Below the pieces are notes generated by a model, which was given only the letters and a program-made list of their open reading frames with translations, was not told the DNA's origin and did no database searches. Made by a program: the position numbers and the translations under genes. Of a stretch of DNA of 64,000 bases, positions 23,766 through 38,090 are shown piece after piece. The DNA is from Acanthochromis polyacanthus (lineage: Eukaryota; Chordata; Actinopteri; Pomacentridae): positions 25,213,621 through 25,277,620 of the forward strand of contig NC_067125.1 in NCBI RefSeq assembly GCF_021347895.1, in the 5' to 3' direction. Each line of letters opens with the position of its first letter. Position 1 is the first letter of the stretch.

Positions 23766-24640
23766 CAAGATTCAATTCAATTCAATTCAATTTTATTTAT
23801 ATAGCGTCAATTACAGTCAAATCGTCTCAAGACGCTTTACAGAACCCATATGCCTGACCCCCAGAGCAAGCCCAAAGGCGACAGTGGCAAGGAAAAACAC
23901 CCTTTTAACAGGGAAGAAACCTCGAGCAGAACCCGGCTCTATATAGGGGGGACCCATCTGCCTGCTGGCCGGGCGGGTTGAGAAGGACAGAGGAGGGCAA
24001 GGGGGAGAGATGGGAGAAGAGGGAGGGGTGGGAAAGCAAGGAAAACACAACACACATTTCGATACATGCATGACAGGATATGTGACACAGACAAAGTATA
24101 AGCTAACATTGCAAACTGACTCATAATTTACTCTTATGATGTACGGCTTTGACATTAAACACACTCCATATATAGCTAGCAGTAAAATTCAAACTATGTA
24201 AGTTAGCATAACAAGTATAGTGAAGAAGAAATTCTCGGAACAACAAGTAAGCCTGCAGCTTGAGAGCGAAGAGTTCTACTAGGATAATAAGGTACTATCA
24301 GATCTTTAAGATATGATGGAGATTGGTTATTAAGAGCTTTATATGTCAGAAGAAGGATTTTAAATTCTATTCTGGATTTAACAGGAAGCCAGTGAAGAGA
24401 AGCAAGTATAGGGGAAGTATGATCTCTTTTGCTAACTCCTGTCAGTACTCTCGCAGCAGCGTTTTGGATCAACTGTAGATGTTTGAGAGAGCTATTTGAA
24501 CAACCCGATAATAAGGAATTGCAATAGTCAAGCCTGGAAGTAACAAAAGCATGAACTAATTTTTCTGCATCACTCTGAGACAGGATGTTCCTGATTTTTA
24601 CAATATTACGCAGGTGAAAAAGGAAGTCCTACAGACTTGC
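23766..24640 (-). repeat. LINE 3' end with TTCAA repeats (L2/Rex-type)
   Basis: It starts at the tail (TTCAA)n on the plus strand and continues with ATTTATATAGCGTC, GACGCTTTACAG and GCAAGCCCAAAGGCGACAGTGGCAAGG words of a common fish non-LTR tail. It then runs into a reverse-transcriptase C-terminus on the minus strand. This is a 5'-truncated retrotransposed copy upstream of the HECT remnant. Confidence 0.75.
24203..24472 (-). pseudogene. Non-LTR reverse transcriptase C-terminal fragment
   Basis: The minus strand encodes IQNAAARVLTGVSKRDHTSP, then LASLHWLPVKSRIEFKILLL and YKALNNQSPSYLKDL, the hallmark end of L2/CR1/Rex-type RT proteins. Only about 85 residues remain and no catalytic motif is present, so this is a dead fragment. 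Confidence 0.85.
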
Positions 24641-24751
24641 TTTATGTGCGAGTTAAAGGACAAGATGAAAGAGATGACTTGCTTTAATAATGCAGAATAA
24701 AAGCCACACAATCCATGATGCCATCAGAATAATATGGCAAACAGTGAAATA

Positions 24752-24985
24752 CACCTCTGGAAAAAATTAAGAGATCACTGCAATTTTTTCAGAAATAACC
24801 ATTTTTCATTTTCTGCAAATAAAATCTCTAAATGACAATATTTCTATGTGGACTTTTGGAGTTATGTTGTCAGCAGTTTGTAGAATTAAACAAAAATGTT
24901 CATGTTACTTAAACATATACCTATAAATACCAAAATCAGAAGAACTGATAATTTTGCAGTGGTCTCCTAATTTTTTCCAGAGCTG
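24752..24985. mobile_element. Short Tc1/mariner-type MITE
   Basis: A 234 bp element with inverted ends (CACCTCTGGAAAAAATT at left; complement of AATTTTTTCCAGAGCTG at right), flanked by TA on both sides. The TIRs extend about 30 bp imperfectly (AAGAGATCACTGCA versus TGCAGTGGTCTCCT). It has no coding capacity. Confidence 0.85.
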
Positions 24986-25462
24986 TATGTTTAATGTCTG
25001 TAAACTCAAAATAAGTCTGTTCAGATTTTGCCAACACAATTTCAAATCCAGTTCAGTCCTAAATGCACAAGTTAGCAATCATTTCACAGAATTCGAGAAA
25101 AAAATACATTAAATGTGTTGTGTTTAAATATGTGTAATTTGAAAAAATTGTGAAAATATAGTTGAAATGTGTGCAAATCTATTTTATCACACAGTATTGA
25201 GTTGTTCACTATATATGCTGCTTGAAACCTGCTTTTTTGAGGCACTGTTACATGAATTTTGTTAGCCTAGTTTATTAGCCTATGCAGTGGCTTCATTAAA
25301 AATATATAGTACATTTTCAAATGTTTTGTTGTTCTTGTATTTGTGCATAGGAAAGTGGTAGCAAATATCACTCATCAACCAAAACAATGTCACTGATTTG
25401 GATTCTGAACAAACCTTTCAAATGCCCCACAGACTCTGTGAACCACCTGAAACATGAGAATA

Positions 25463-26476
25463 CACACGTGGACAAAATTGTTGGTACCCCTCAGTTAAAG
25501 AAGGAAAAACCCACAATTCTCACTGAAATCACTTGAAACTCACAAAAGTAACAATAAATAAAAATTTATTGAAAATTAAATAATCAAAACAGCCATTACT
25601 TTGGAATTGTTGATTAACATAATTATTTAAAAAAACAAACTAATGAAACAGGCCTGGACAAAAATGATGGTACCTCTATAAAAGATTGAAAACTATTTGA
25701 CCAGAGTGACATGATTAACTCAGGTGTGTCATTTAATTGACATCACAGGTGTTTTCCAAACTCATAATCAGTCAGTCTGCCTATTTAAAGGGAGACAAGT
25801 AGTCACCCTGCTGTTTGGTGAAAAGGTGTGTACCACACTGAACATGGACAACAGAAAGCGAAGGAGAGAATTGTCCCAGGACATCCGAAAAAAATTATAG
25901 ACAAACATCTTAAAGGTAAAGGCTATAAGACCATCTCTAAACAGCTTGAAGTTCCTGTGACAACAGTGGCTCATATTATTCAGAAGTTCAAGACCCACGG
26001 GACAGTAGCCAACCTCCCTGGACGTGGCCGCAAGAGGAAAATTGATGACAAATTGAAGAGACGGATCGTTGGAATTGTATCCAAAGAGCCCAGAGCAACC
26101 TCCAAAGAAATTAAAGGTGAACTCCAAGGCCAAGGTACATCAGCGTCAGATCGCACCATTCGTCGTCGTTTGAACCAAAGTGGACTTCATGGGAGACGAC
26201 CAAGGAGGACACCACTGCTGAAAAAACTCATAAAAAAGCCAGACTGGAATTTGCAAAAATGCATGTTGACCAAGCCACAAAGCTTCTGGGAGAATGTCCT
26301 TTGGACAGATGAGACCAAACTGGAGCTTTTTGGTAAGGCACATCAACTCTATGTTCATAGACTCAAAAACCAAGCATACGAGAAAAGAACACTGTCCCTA
26401 CGGTGAAACATGGAGGAGGCTCAGTAAATGTTTTGGGGCTGCTTTGCTGCATCTGGCACAGGGTGTCTTGAAAGTG
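25463..26476 (+). mobile_element. Tc1-like transposon, copy 1, right part lost in the gap
   Basis: It begins CACACGTGGACAAAATTG after a TA and matches the complete copy at 46446-48077 up to the run of N. The right end is not assembled. It interrupts different flanking sequence than copy 2, so it is an independent insertion. Confidence 0.9.
25844..26476 (+). pseudogene. Tc1-like transposase, copy 1 (frame-broken, incomplete)
   Basis: The Met at 25844 begins MDNRKRRRELSQD. A one-base loss in the A-run near 25893 shifts frame before the helix-turn-helix part (YKTISKQLEVPVTTVAHIIQ), and a GRKRK hook precedes the second HTH (TSKEIKGELQGQG, RTIRRRL). The first catalytic Asp is in LWTDET near 26306. 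An extra A near 26424 breaks the frame again. The remainder with the second Asp and the Glu is in the gap. The protein family cuts and pastes at TA sites; this copy cannot encode an active enzyme as assembled. Confidence 0.85.
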
Positions 26477-26576
26477 NNNNNNNNNNNNNNNNNNNNNNNN
26501 NNNNNNNNNNNNNNNNNNNNNNNNNNNNNNNNNNNNNNNNNNNNNNNNNNNNNNNNNNNNNNNNNNNNNNNNNNNN
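26477..26576. other. Assembly gap of 100 N
   Basis: Exactly 100 unknown bases, the conventional size for a gap of unknown length. It joins a Tc1 copy to the middle of a tandem unit, so array structure and true distance here are unresolved. Confidence 1.
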
Positions 26577-27670
26577 AAAAAAAAATATTCTGTATGCTTG
26601 TTTTGTATTATCCTGGCATGCAAGTACAAAAGTGTCAGAAAATATCATTGGTTGATTTCTGCATTATTGTTTTTTGGGGTAATGTGTGCTCAAAGATGAG
26701 ACTTTCAGTGACAGTTACAATTAGTTTCTAAATTTCAATTCACCTGTTATCAGAGATTATTTCATCGACCGTCCTGTAGTTGAAACTAAGAACTAACCAT
26801 AAAAAAAAAATCATGCTTTATCTGTATTAGTTCTTGAGATACTGTCATTTAAACATTACCTCAAAATGCCTGTAATATGTTAAAAATGTGCTGGACGTGG
26901 ATAAACAGGCTTTAAAAAAAATGATCTCAAACATCTTGATTTGTGAATAAAATACTGAACACATTTCTAAAAGTTAGTATCATTTTAATATATTTGAAAA
27001 TATATTTTATGTGAGAAAAAATCTGTCAAATGAGACATGGTTGAGCAGAAAATGTTCTGACAAATGAGAGATTTCAACAATTTCTAACAACATTACTCAG
27101 AATATGTCGCTATAAGTTATTATTAAGTGCAGATAGATGAGAAAAACAGTGCCAGTTTTAGTCATTTAACATGCATTTTCAAAATGAAACAATGCTGAGA
27201 ATTTTGAAATTGTTTTTAAAGGCATTCTAGAATTCATGCCAAACAAAAAACTCTGAGTGGAGACAGCATTTCAATTTATTTTATTGAGTTATTTATTCGT
27301 TTGTTGAATAATTTAGTGAAACCAGCTTAACACCAAACTCAGAGACATCCATTTAAGCAAAATCGAGATAACCAAACTTTTGTGAAGTAACTCCACTCTT
27401 CTGTTTAATGAAGTAAACACTTTGGAGTTTCTGAGGAAACATCCATGAATTTTGCTGCAGTACTGTCCAATATGCCTTATAACACAATTCAGAGCAGGGT
27501 GTAACACTCAGTGCTGTTGTTTTATGATAACTGGTTCAATATTTAGCAAATATGATTGAAAACTGAGATCACAACAGTGTGGTAGATTACCAATGGTTTA
27601 ACAAGACATCCATAATATATGGTTCTCTTTTGTGTCTGTTTTCACTTTCAGTCTTCTGGGACAAGATAAG

Positions 27671-30095
<2,425 letters not shown>

Positions 30096-30575
30096 GCAGC
30101 ACTGTCAAGTGTCTTTCACTGTCACCCTCACCCCAACCGGTCGAGGCAGATGGCCGCCCTGTCTGAGCCTGGTTCTGCTGGAGGGTTCTTCCTGAAAAAG
30201 GGAGTTTTACCTCCCACTGTCGCCAAGTGCTTGCTCAGACAGGGAATCCAAAGGAAACTTTGGATTTGTTGGATTTCTTTCTATAGTTTTGTCTTTACTT
30301 TCCTCATTGAAGTGTCTTGAGATGACACATTTGAACTGGAAAATAAAATGTATTGAAAATGAATTGAAAGGTTTACCCAAAAAGTGTCTGGATTTTGGTC
30401 ACATGGTTGTTGCTCACAACTGCCCTGAGTCAGTCATGGCTTCTCAGTTGCCGTGCAGAGCAGAGAATCTTTGGCTTTCTTTTTTTACAATTTCCATCGT
30501 TATTTTTGGTGAATTTTTAAATTTGACAATTTAAATAAAGTGACTACAATGAAATCTGACAATTTTAAGCTTATT

Positions 30576-31003
30576 AGGATCCGAGCACCGAGGGTGCGAA
30601 GGACAGGCGGTGCCAGGGCACCGACTGTCCAAGGCACCAGCGGTGCCAAGGACCCTATTGAAACCCGAGGGTTTATTATTATTATTAGGGTCCGAGCACC
30701 GAGGGTGCGAAGGACAGGCGGTGCCAGGGCACCGACTGTCCAAGGCACCAGCGGTGCCAAGGACCCTATTGAAACCCTAGGGTTTATTATTAGGGTCCGA
30801 GCACCGAGGGTGCGAAGGACAGGCGGTGCCAGGGCACCGACTGTCCAAGGCACCAGCGGTGCCAAGGACCTTATTGAAACCCTAGGGTTTATTATTATTA
30901 TTAGGGTCCGAGCACCGAGGGTGCGAAGGACAGGCGGTGCCAGGGCACCGACTGTCCAAGGCACCAGCGGTACCAAGGACCCTTTTGAAACCCTAGGGTT
31001 TAT
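30576..31003. repeat. Four-copy 107-118 bp tandem repeat
   Basis: Units start GG(A/G)TCCGAGCACCGAGGGTG near 30577, 30689, 30795 and 30904. They contain GGACAGGCGGTGCC and GACTGTCCAAGGCACC and end in CCCTAGGGTTTATTATTATT. Open frames through it on both strands arise from the repeat period and are not genes. Confidence 0.95.
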
Positions 31004-31037
31004 TATTTTTTTTTTTTTTTTTTCTCCCGTAAAGTAA

Positions 31038-31990
31038 ATTGGCTTTTTGGCGGCCTTATCATACTCCAAAACACGTGAAATTTGGCATGCACATCAGGAC
31101 TGGCGAAAAATTTGATATTTTATGGGAGTTGCGCATGTGCGTGGCAAAATGGCTCTATAGCGCCACCTGCAAAGTTGAAAAAGTAGTCATTAGGCCAACT
31201 GCCACAATGTTTCATGTACAGCTACAATATTTGGTGGGCATATGCACAACATCAGGACACACCAAAAAGTCAATTACAGCCACGCCCTAAACCCAACAGG
31301 AAGTCGGCCATCTTCAATTTGCTGTAAATTTTTCAAACTTAATCGCTCCTCGGGAAATGAATTGCCTTTTTGGCGGCCTTATCATATTCCAAAACGCGTG
31401 AAATTTGGCGTGCACATCAGGACTGGCGAAAAATTTGATATTTTATGGGAGTTGCGCATGTGTGTGGCAAAATGGCTCTATAGCGCCACCTGCAAAATTG
31501 AAAAGTGGTCATTAGGCTAACTTCCACAATGTTTCATTTACAGCTACAATATTTGGTGGGCATATGCACCACATCAGGACACACCAAAAAGTCAATGACA
31601 GCCACGCCCTAAACCCAACAGGAAGTCAGCCATCTTCAATTTGCTGTAAATTTGTCAAAATTAATTTCTCCCGGCAAATGAATTGCCTTTTTGGGGCCTT
31701 ATCATGAACCAAAACGCGTGAAATTTGGCGTGCACATCAGGACTGGCGAAAAATTTGATATTTTATGGGAGTTGCGCATATGTGTGAAAAAATGGCTCTA
31801 TAGCGCCACCTGCAAAATTGAAAAAGTGGTCATTAGGCCAACTTCCACAATGTTTTATTTATAGCTACAATATTTGGTGGGCATATGCACCACATCAGGA
31901 CACACCAAAAAGTCAATCACAGCCACACCCTAAACCCAACAGGACGTCGGCCATCTTGAATTTGCTGTACATTGTCAAAATTTATAGCTC
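31038..31990. repeat. Three-copy 321 bp tandem repeat
   Basis: Copies start at about 31038, 31359 and 31680 with TTGGCTTTTTGG or TTGCCTTTTTGG. Each contains ATAGCGCCACCTGC, TTGGTGGGCATATGCAC and AAACCCAACAGGA. Third-copy divergence is visible from about 31960. Confidence 0.95.
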
Positions 31991-34900
31991 CTTGTGGATA
32001 AGTCTGAGAGAACTGAAATTTGGCCAGTACATGCACCAGACCTTTCTGATGAAAAGTTATCAAAAACTCAACCAGAAGCCAAAAGGTGTGGCCATGGCGA
32101 GCCTCAAACAACTGATCCTTCGCCATGAAACAGGAATTGGTGTCTAATTCTTCTCAACATGCTCCAATCTGCCTGAAACTTTACATGTATGATGACAGTC
32201 CTGTCCTGATGTCATCCACATAGGGATATTCATTGACAGTCATAGCGCCACCTTGTGGTTTCAGGAAATAGACATCTTTTACACTTTCATGCCCTATTGT
32301 TACCCGGTTGATCATATTCACTTCAAATGCAGTGACAACAGCCTAAACACATTGATGATGCATCCCAGTGAAAATGGTGACTTGTCATCAAAGGGCGTGT
32401 CTGTGGCGGCCAAACCAATTTCGATGTTTCGCCATGAAAATTTAACGATTCATATCTCAGCTGAACAACATCCTATCTGCCTCAGACTTCACATGCTGGA
32501 TACCAGGTCCAGTCTGAACACATCCACACTCATAAATTTTGAAAAAGTCATAGCGCCACCTGTTGGTAATAGTAAGTTTAAGGCCTTATATTTTCAGGTA
32601 CAATGGCCCCAAACTTGGTGATATCATGCTGGAAATTGGTCAGTCGAGTCTTCACCTCTTGACAATCACACACTGTGAAGGGTGACATTTCATGCAACGC
32701 TGTTGCCGTAGCAACCAAATATCGCCATGAAAAACAAAGCCCTTTCTGACAGGTTAGGAATACTCCAATGCTCACAAAAATTACCACACACATCACCATT
32801 GACCCAAGGAACAACACTGTATGCATCGCACTGCACATGCTATAGCGCCCCCTACAGTATTTTTTAACAAACAGCCCCCCCAGCACGTTTCACCTACATC
32901 CATGAAATTTGGGAGGCTTATAGAGCACATCAGGACGCACAAAAAAGCCTCTTGGAGCCATGTCCTAAACCCAACAGGAAGTCAGCCATCTTGGATTAAT
33001 GGTGAGATTTTTGATGATTTTTCTCATTTTTGAGAGTTAATACCTCCTTGGGGATAATTCCAGGAGACCTGAAATTTTGTCAGTCCACACAGCAGGACTT
33101 GGTTTGGAAAAGTTATCAAAAGTTTAACCAGAAGCCAAATGGCGTGGCCATGGCGACCATTAGAGTTTTGATGCATCGCCATGAAACAACAACTGCTGTA
33201 TAACTCTCCTCTGCATGCTCCAATCTGCCTCAAACTTTCCATGTGTGATCACAATCCAATCCTGATCACATCTACAGGCCAACAGACACTCTCAGTTGCA
33301 GCGCCACCTGTTGGAGGGACAATAAATGCTGTATAACTGGCCTCTACATGATCAAATCAGCCTGAAACTTTTCATGAGTGATCAGAGTCCAGCCCTCATC
33401 ACATCCACTGTTTGAAATACACTCTGAGTTACAGCGCCACCTGGTGGTGGATGGGCAGGAAATGCTGTATAACTAGTCTGAACATGCTCCAATCTGGCTG
33501 AAATTTTACGTGTGATTAAACTCTGGTCCAGATGGGATTCAGAGGCCAGCACACACTCTCAGTCACAGTGCCACCTGGTGGACGTGCATGGATTCGCCGA
33601 CCAGCGTGGATGCGAGGACCCGTCCATCACTGCTTGCAGCTTTAATTTTCAAGATGTTTTCTCTATGTAACCACAAAAACTGATGATGGTATTTATTACA
33701 AACAGTCGGAAGGTTGAACCACCAGAAACTGCATTTTTACACTTTCTGGCTCTAAAAAGAGTGTGCATTTTGAAGACTTTTTAAAAACAAAACATGCCTT
33801 GTAAACAAAGTGGTGTTACAAGGGTTTAAAGTGACAAGCACATCTCATTGCAATGAGTGATGAAGTTATTTTTCCTGCACTCCGCAACTTACAAATCTGC
33901 CATAACTATCAATCTTAATCATTTGTAATCCTTTACATTTTCATTGTGTAGTTAATTTTGCAGAGCTCGTTGTTTGCTCAGATGGTCAGGCATTTCCTCA
34001 TGGAGCTAAAATAGAGACAGTATTGGTTGTCATTGAAAAAAAAATTACCATTGAAAAAAATTGTCATTGAAAACACCATTTCCTCCACTATAGTCTTGAA
34101 GGTCGACTTCCCAAACCAAAGAAAAATAAATTACCAATCTAAAACAACCACATTTTCAAAGCAAAAAACATTACTATTATTGATTTTTTTTTGTTATCCA
34201 CTCATTCATTTTGCTGTCAAACTACAGTTCCAGTAGTTTCTCCTCTGTTTTCTTTTTTTCCACCCATGTTTGTTGTTTGCCTGTGTCACTAAAAGAAGCA
34301 GGTGAGGTGAGATAACCGTGTTAAGAGTTCTCACAAATCTCAATCCTTCTAAATCCCAAACATGGGACAGATGTTGACCTCAAACCTCTGAAATCAGGCC
34401 AAAATAATCTGCCGTACTTATTCAACCAACCCAACCTGAATCTGGCCGAGACGGCGGTGAAGTTAGTTTTTAGCCAGAACACCAGCAGCTGTAATTGCTG
34501 CTGACGTTACAGCTGCATCCACCAACAAGCTCAGCAGGACAGAATAGGATCCATATTGGCTCCAGATTACTGGTATTGGTAAGATTAGGTGCAAAAGTAA
34601 ATTAAAATGCACATTAACTCAACGTCATATTCTTGTTGCACATCAGCTCTCGATATAACTGATCCAATATAATAAAAACAGTGCATGTTAACTTAAAATC
34701 TTTATTACCACCTGACCATATTCTGTAATGTGAAAATTAACAAAAGCTTTACTTATAGTAATAGGAGATGAGTACCAGCCTTTGTAAATGTCAATATATT
34801 GATGCATAATACGCAGCATATTTTAACATATGTTTTTCAAATATATTTCCAACAGCAAAATTTGAGGAAAACGTTTTAAAAAAATGACGTTTTATACTTA

Positions 34901-35803
34901 CCAGAGGCGTTTTTTGTTTTTTTTTGTTTTGCTCTTTTTGAAAACGTTGTTGCACAGAATGACAGTTGGAAAGATGTTTTTTATAAATGAGTTCTGATAT
35001 AGTGAGCATTTGAACTGAAATGACTTTTGCTGTAACGTAAAATTAATTCTCGAGCACGTTTCACAGCTACAAAATCACGAGGTGCTTTACAGTGATAATA
35101 AAAACCCAAATCATGTTAATAATAATAAAAATGTTTATTACCACCAGACCATGTTTCTGTCAAATCATAATTAGAAAAACACTTTCATTCCAACATGGAA
35201 GTAGCAGTTATCATTAGCAAACTTTAGAATGTATTTTACTAATATGCAACATTTTTAACATAATATTGTGTTGATTTTAACATTATTATTCACATATTCT
35301 AACACAATATGAATTATTAATCAAATCTGTGGATGGCATTTTTTTCCATGTTGGAAAGTGTCACAATAGAAAATGTTACTGGAAACAGCAAAAGTTGAGA
35401 AACATTTTAAAAGTTGCCATTTTCACACATTCTCCAAGGCGGTTTTTGATCTTTCTGAAGAAGAGCTGATGCGTAGCATCAGAGACGGATACAGCTTTTT
35501 TTGAATAAGTTCTGATACAGCGACATTTCAACTAAAGTTTCCACTTTCTTTGTTGTCTTCATCTCTGGACAGCGTCAACATCTCCAATACCACAGGCCTG
35601 TTTCACGAAGCAAGTTCAAGAAACGCTGAGTTTCTTCGCACTCTGAGTTGATCTACTCAGAGATAGAAAACTCTGAGTTTCGCTTTCACAACGGCTGGTT
35701 TGAGTTGGTTTAATCAACTCGGAGTAATTTGACCCGGAGTCAAGCGCGTGCACCGCAACTCTGAAAAGACAGCATCAATGGAACCCCGATTCAACGAGTC
35801 ACC

Positions 35804-37029
35804 ATGGAAACGGGGAAGCGAAGGCTGCGTTTTTCAACTGGAAGTTTTTAACGCGCTCATATGGCGAGTTTGAACACGTTTTTAGAAAGAACTGCAACAC
35901 TGCTGCAGCTGCAAAAGAGAGGGAGACGGCGTGGAGAGCATTGCTGCCCGGATCAGTGCGTAAGTTTAAATGTAGTCCTTTGTAATCGTAATAATATTAC
36001 AGGGAATAACTGTCTGAACGGTAGAATATGAAGTTATTTCATTTAGGTGAAATCTCGCGGGGGAGAAGCAAACGGGCCAGCAGCTTAAGATGAAATATAA
36101 AAACACTGTTCAAACAGGTAAGACCTCGGCATTATCTCATGGAGGTACTTCATGTTGATCAAGTTTTACATTGTAAAGAAGCCTAAATATTAAGTGGCTG
36201 TTTGACTGTGCAGTTGTTTTATCCACATAGCCTAAATGTCTGCATCCATATCATGTCCTGTTAAATAATTAAGCCTATTTAAACTAACATAGACTTCTGC
36301 TCAGCCAACAGAAAGAAAGCAGATGCCTGTAAAACGGTGGTATAAAAGGTCATGGATGCACATATATATATATATATATGTACATATGATTATTTAGTTC
36401 TCTTTTGTGTCTTTTTTTTGTCTTTTGGCCCTTCACACCACAACAGACCTTGTAACTGTAAGTAGGCAATACGCCAAAGATTTATCCAAATGGTAGTTTA
36501 AGTGTACCGAAACATGTCACTGATCTTGGATGAAGAGGATGAACTGTGTCTACTGCCTTTACAGAGGGGGATCCAGAAAGGCATACAGGGGTATGTTACT
36601 GATAGTTCTCTTCCATTCACATTTTGGGTGGAATATAGAGTGTGACATTTAGCCTACACTGAAGTATTGCACATTCTCATCCTTTTAACAGAGCATGGCT
36701 GGACAGCAGCAGGATGATTCCTCAGCTTCCACTGCACAGACTGACACAGTGAGATGGATGTTCAGGAAACACCAGAGCTTCATCCCATGGAATTCATGTG
36801 CAACTGTATAATTTCATGTCCTCTATGTATTCCCAGTTATCAGTAAAAGGGATTTACAAACTGCATTTGCTGAGAAGAATCCAAAAAACAGATTAGGAGG
36901 GCAGATCTGGAAATTGAAATACTGGAGCACAAGTTAGAGGTGGGTGATGGTCACAGGTGAATTATGTTAATTATTGGAACATGAACTGAACTATCTGTTT
37001 TATTTGTAGGAAATAAGAAGACCAAATGA
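35804..37029 (+). pseudogene. Harbinger SANT-like accessory gene, copy B
   Basis: Corresponds to 2190-3421. It has additional single-base losses early in exon 1 (after the GGAAGCG at 35815) and in the last exon (GGAAATAAGAAG near 37010). It shares the five-G run with copies A and C that interrupts the inferred second exon. Confidence 0.65.
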
Positions 37030-37046
37030 AATGTGTATCATGTCTT

Positions 37047-38090
37047 TATTTGCTGTGGTGGTGATGATGGTGACTTAAACTCTAAAGTGATTTGCATACG
37101 GTGTCTCTGACTGCTCTGCTGTCCTGGATAGCTGCAGGTGGATGGGCTCATCATCTGGGTCTTCAGTTTGTAGGGCAGGGTGTTGCTCTCCTCTAATAGT
37201 GGTAATATTATGAAGAACAACACATGCCACAGTAATATCACAGGCCCTCTCAGGGGTCACCCTGAGGTGATGTAGGCGCTGGAAACGGCCTTTCAGCAGG
37301 CCTATGGTCATTTCCACCCGGCCCTGGTCCTGCAGTGAGTCCAGTTGAAGTTTTGTTGGGGGCCTGGTTCAGGGTCAGGGTATGAGGTCATCAGCCTGGG
37401 TTGGCATGGTAACCCCTGTCACCCAGCAGAAGGCCATCAAACTCTCCTGTAATGTATAGTGGATACATCAGAGTATATTAAAGGAGGGAGACAAGAGAAT
37501 TCTATTGTGAAAATCTTTAGGCTGCTGACCACGCTGCAGTCTGTTGCTCAGGTTAGACTCTCCATAAATCCTGGAGTCATGAACAGACCCAGACCACTTG
37601 GCCTCCACATTAGAAATGATGTATGCAGCATCACATATGATCTGGACAGTGCAGAGAATGACAGATGTTGAACTATGATGCAGTCTTTAACATTTAGAAA
37701 CAGTAGTCAGTCTACCTGTAGCCTACCTGCACATTTATGCTGTGAATGGACTTCCTGTTCATGATGAGAGGGAGCTGTGATGGGGATGTGTGTGCATCTA
37801 TGCAGCCAATCACAGTGGGAAATCCTAAAAGAAATTCAAATGACTAATCCCAGTCTGAGGTTGCAGCACAATGTCATTAACAGAATATGATTTAAATGAA
37901 TTTAACAGATCTCTACATCATTCACCTGCAATCCTGTGGAACTCCTCCTTGATGCTCTGACAGGTTTATGTCCAGGGAATGCTACAATGATGGTAAAAGT
38001 CGTTTCAGGATCAGGAACACTTTTCTGAATGTCCTCCGTACAGTTGCCTTACTCTGCATCTCCGACGTTATATAAAAACTTCCATTTGCA
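37047..38090 (-). pseudogene. Harbinger transposase gene, copy B
   Basis: Corresponds to 3430-4480. The PDPEPGPQQNFN segment is complete here (6 bp longer than copy A), but a base is missing in the TRARVE region near 37320 and several more near 37090. The break between LLGDRGY and PDPEP is shared with copies A and C. Confidence 0.75.

Larger units (their letters stand above)
30576..33645. mobile_element. Composite 3 kb fish repeat at a unit junction
   Basis: It lies precisely between AAGCTTATT and TTTTCAAGATG, which are contiguous at 10137 and at 43736, so those are empty sites. The left end begins AGGATCCGAGCACCG and the right end finishes CTGCTTGCAGCTTTAA. It contains a 118 bp tandem array, then a 321 bp tandem array, then diverged modules each carrying a variant of ATAGCGCCACCTG (for example near 32244, 32553, 32842, 33302 and 33433). 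No credible protein is encoded. The superfamily is uncertain; an ATT flanking repeat is possible but short enough to be chance. Confidence 0.7.

Noticed and set aside
30576..31003. CRISPR-like spaced repeats
   Set aside because: Four near-identical contiguous units of about 107-118 bp with no unique spacers, in a eukaryotic genome: a plain tandem repeat.
30500..31069. Long open frames on both strands rich in repeated Pro/Arg/Gly words
   Set aside because: They follow exactly the tandem-repeat period and end in the poly-T run; no start context, splice sites or known domain.
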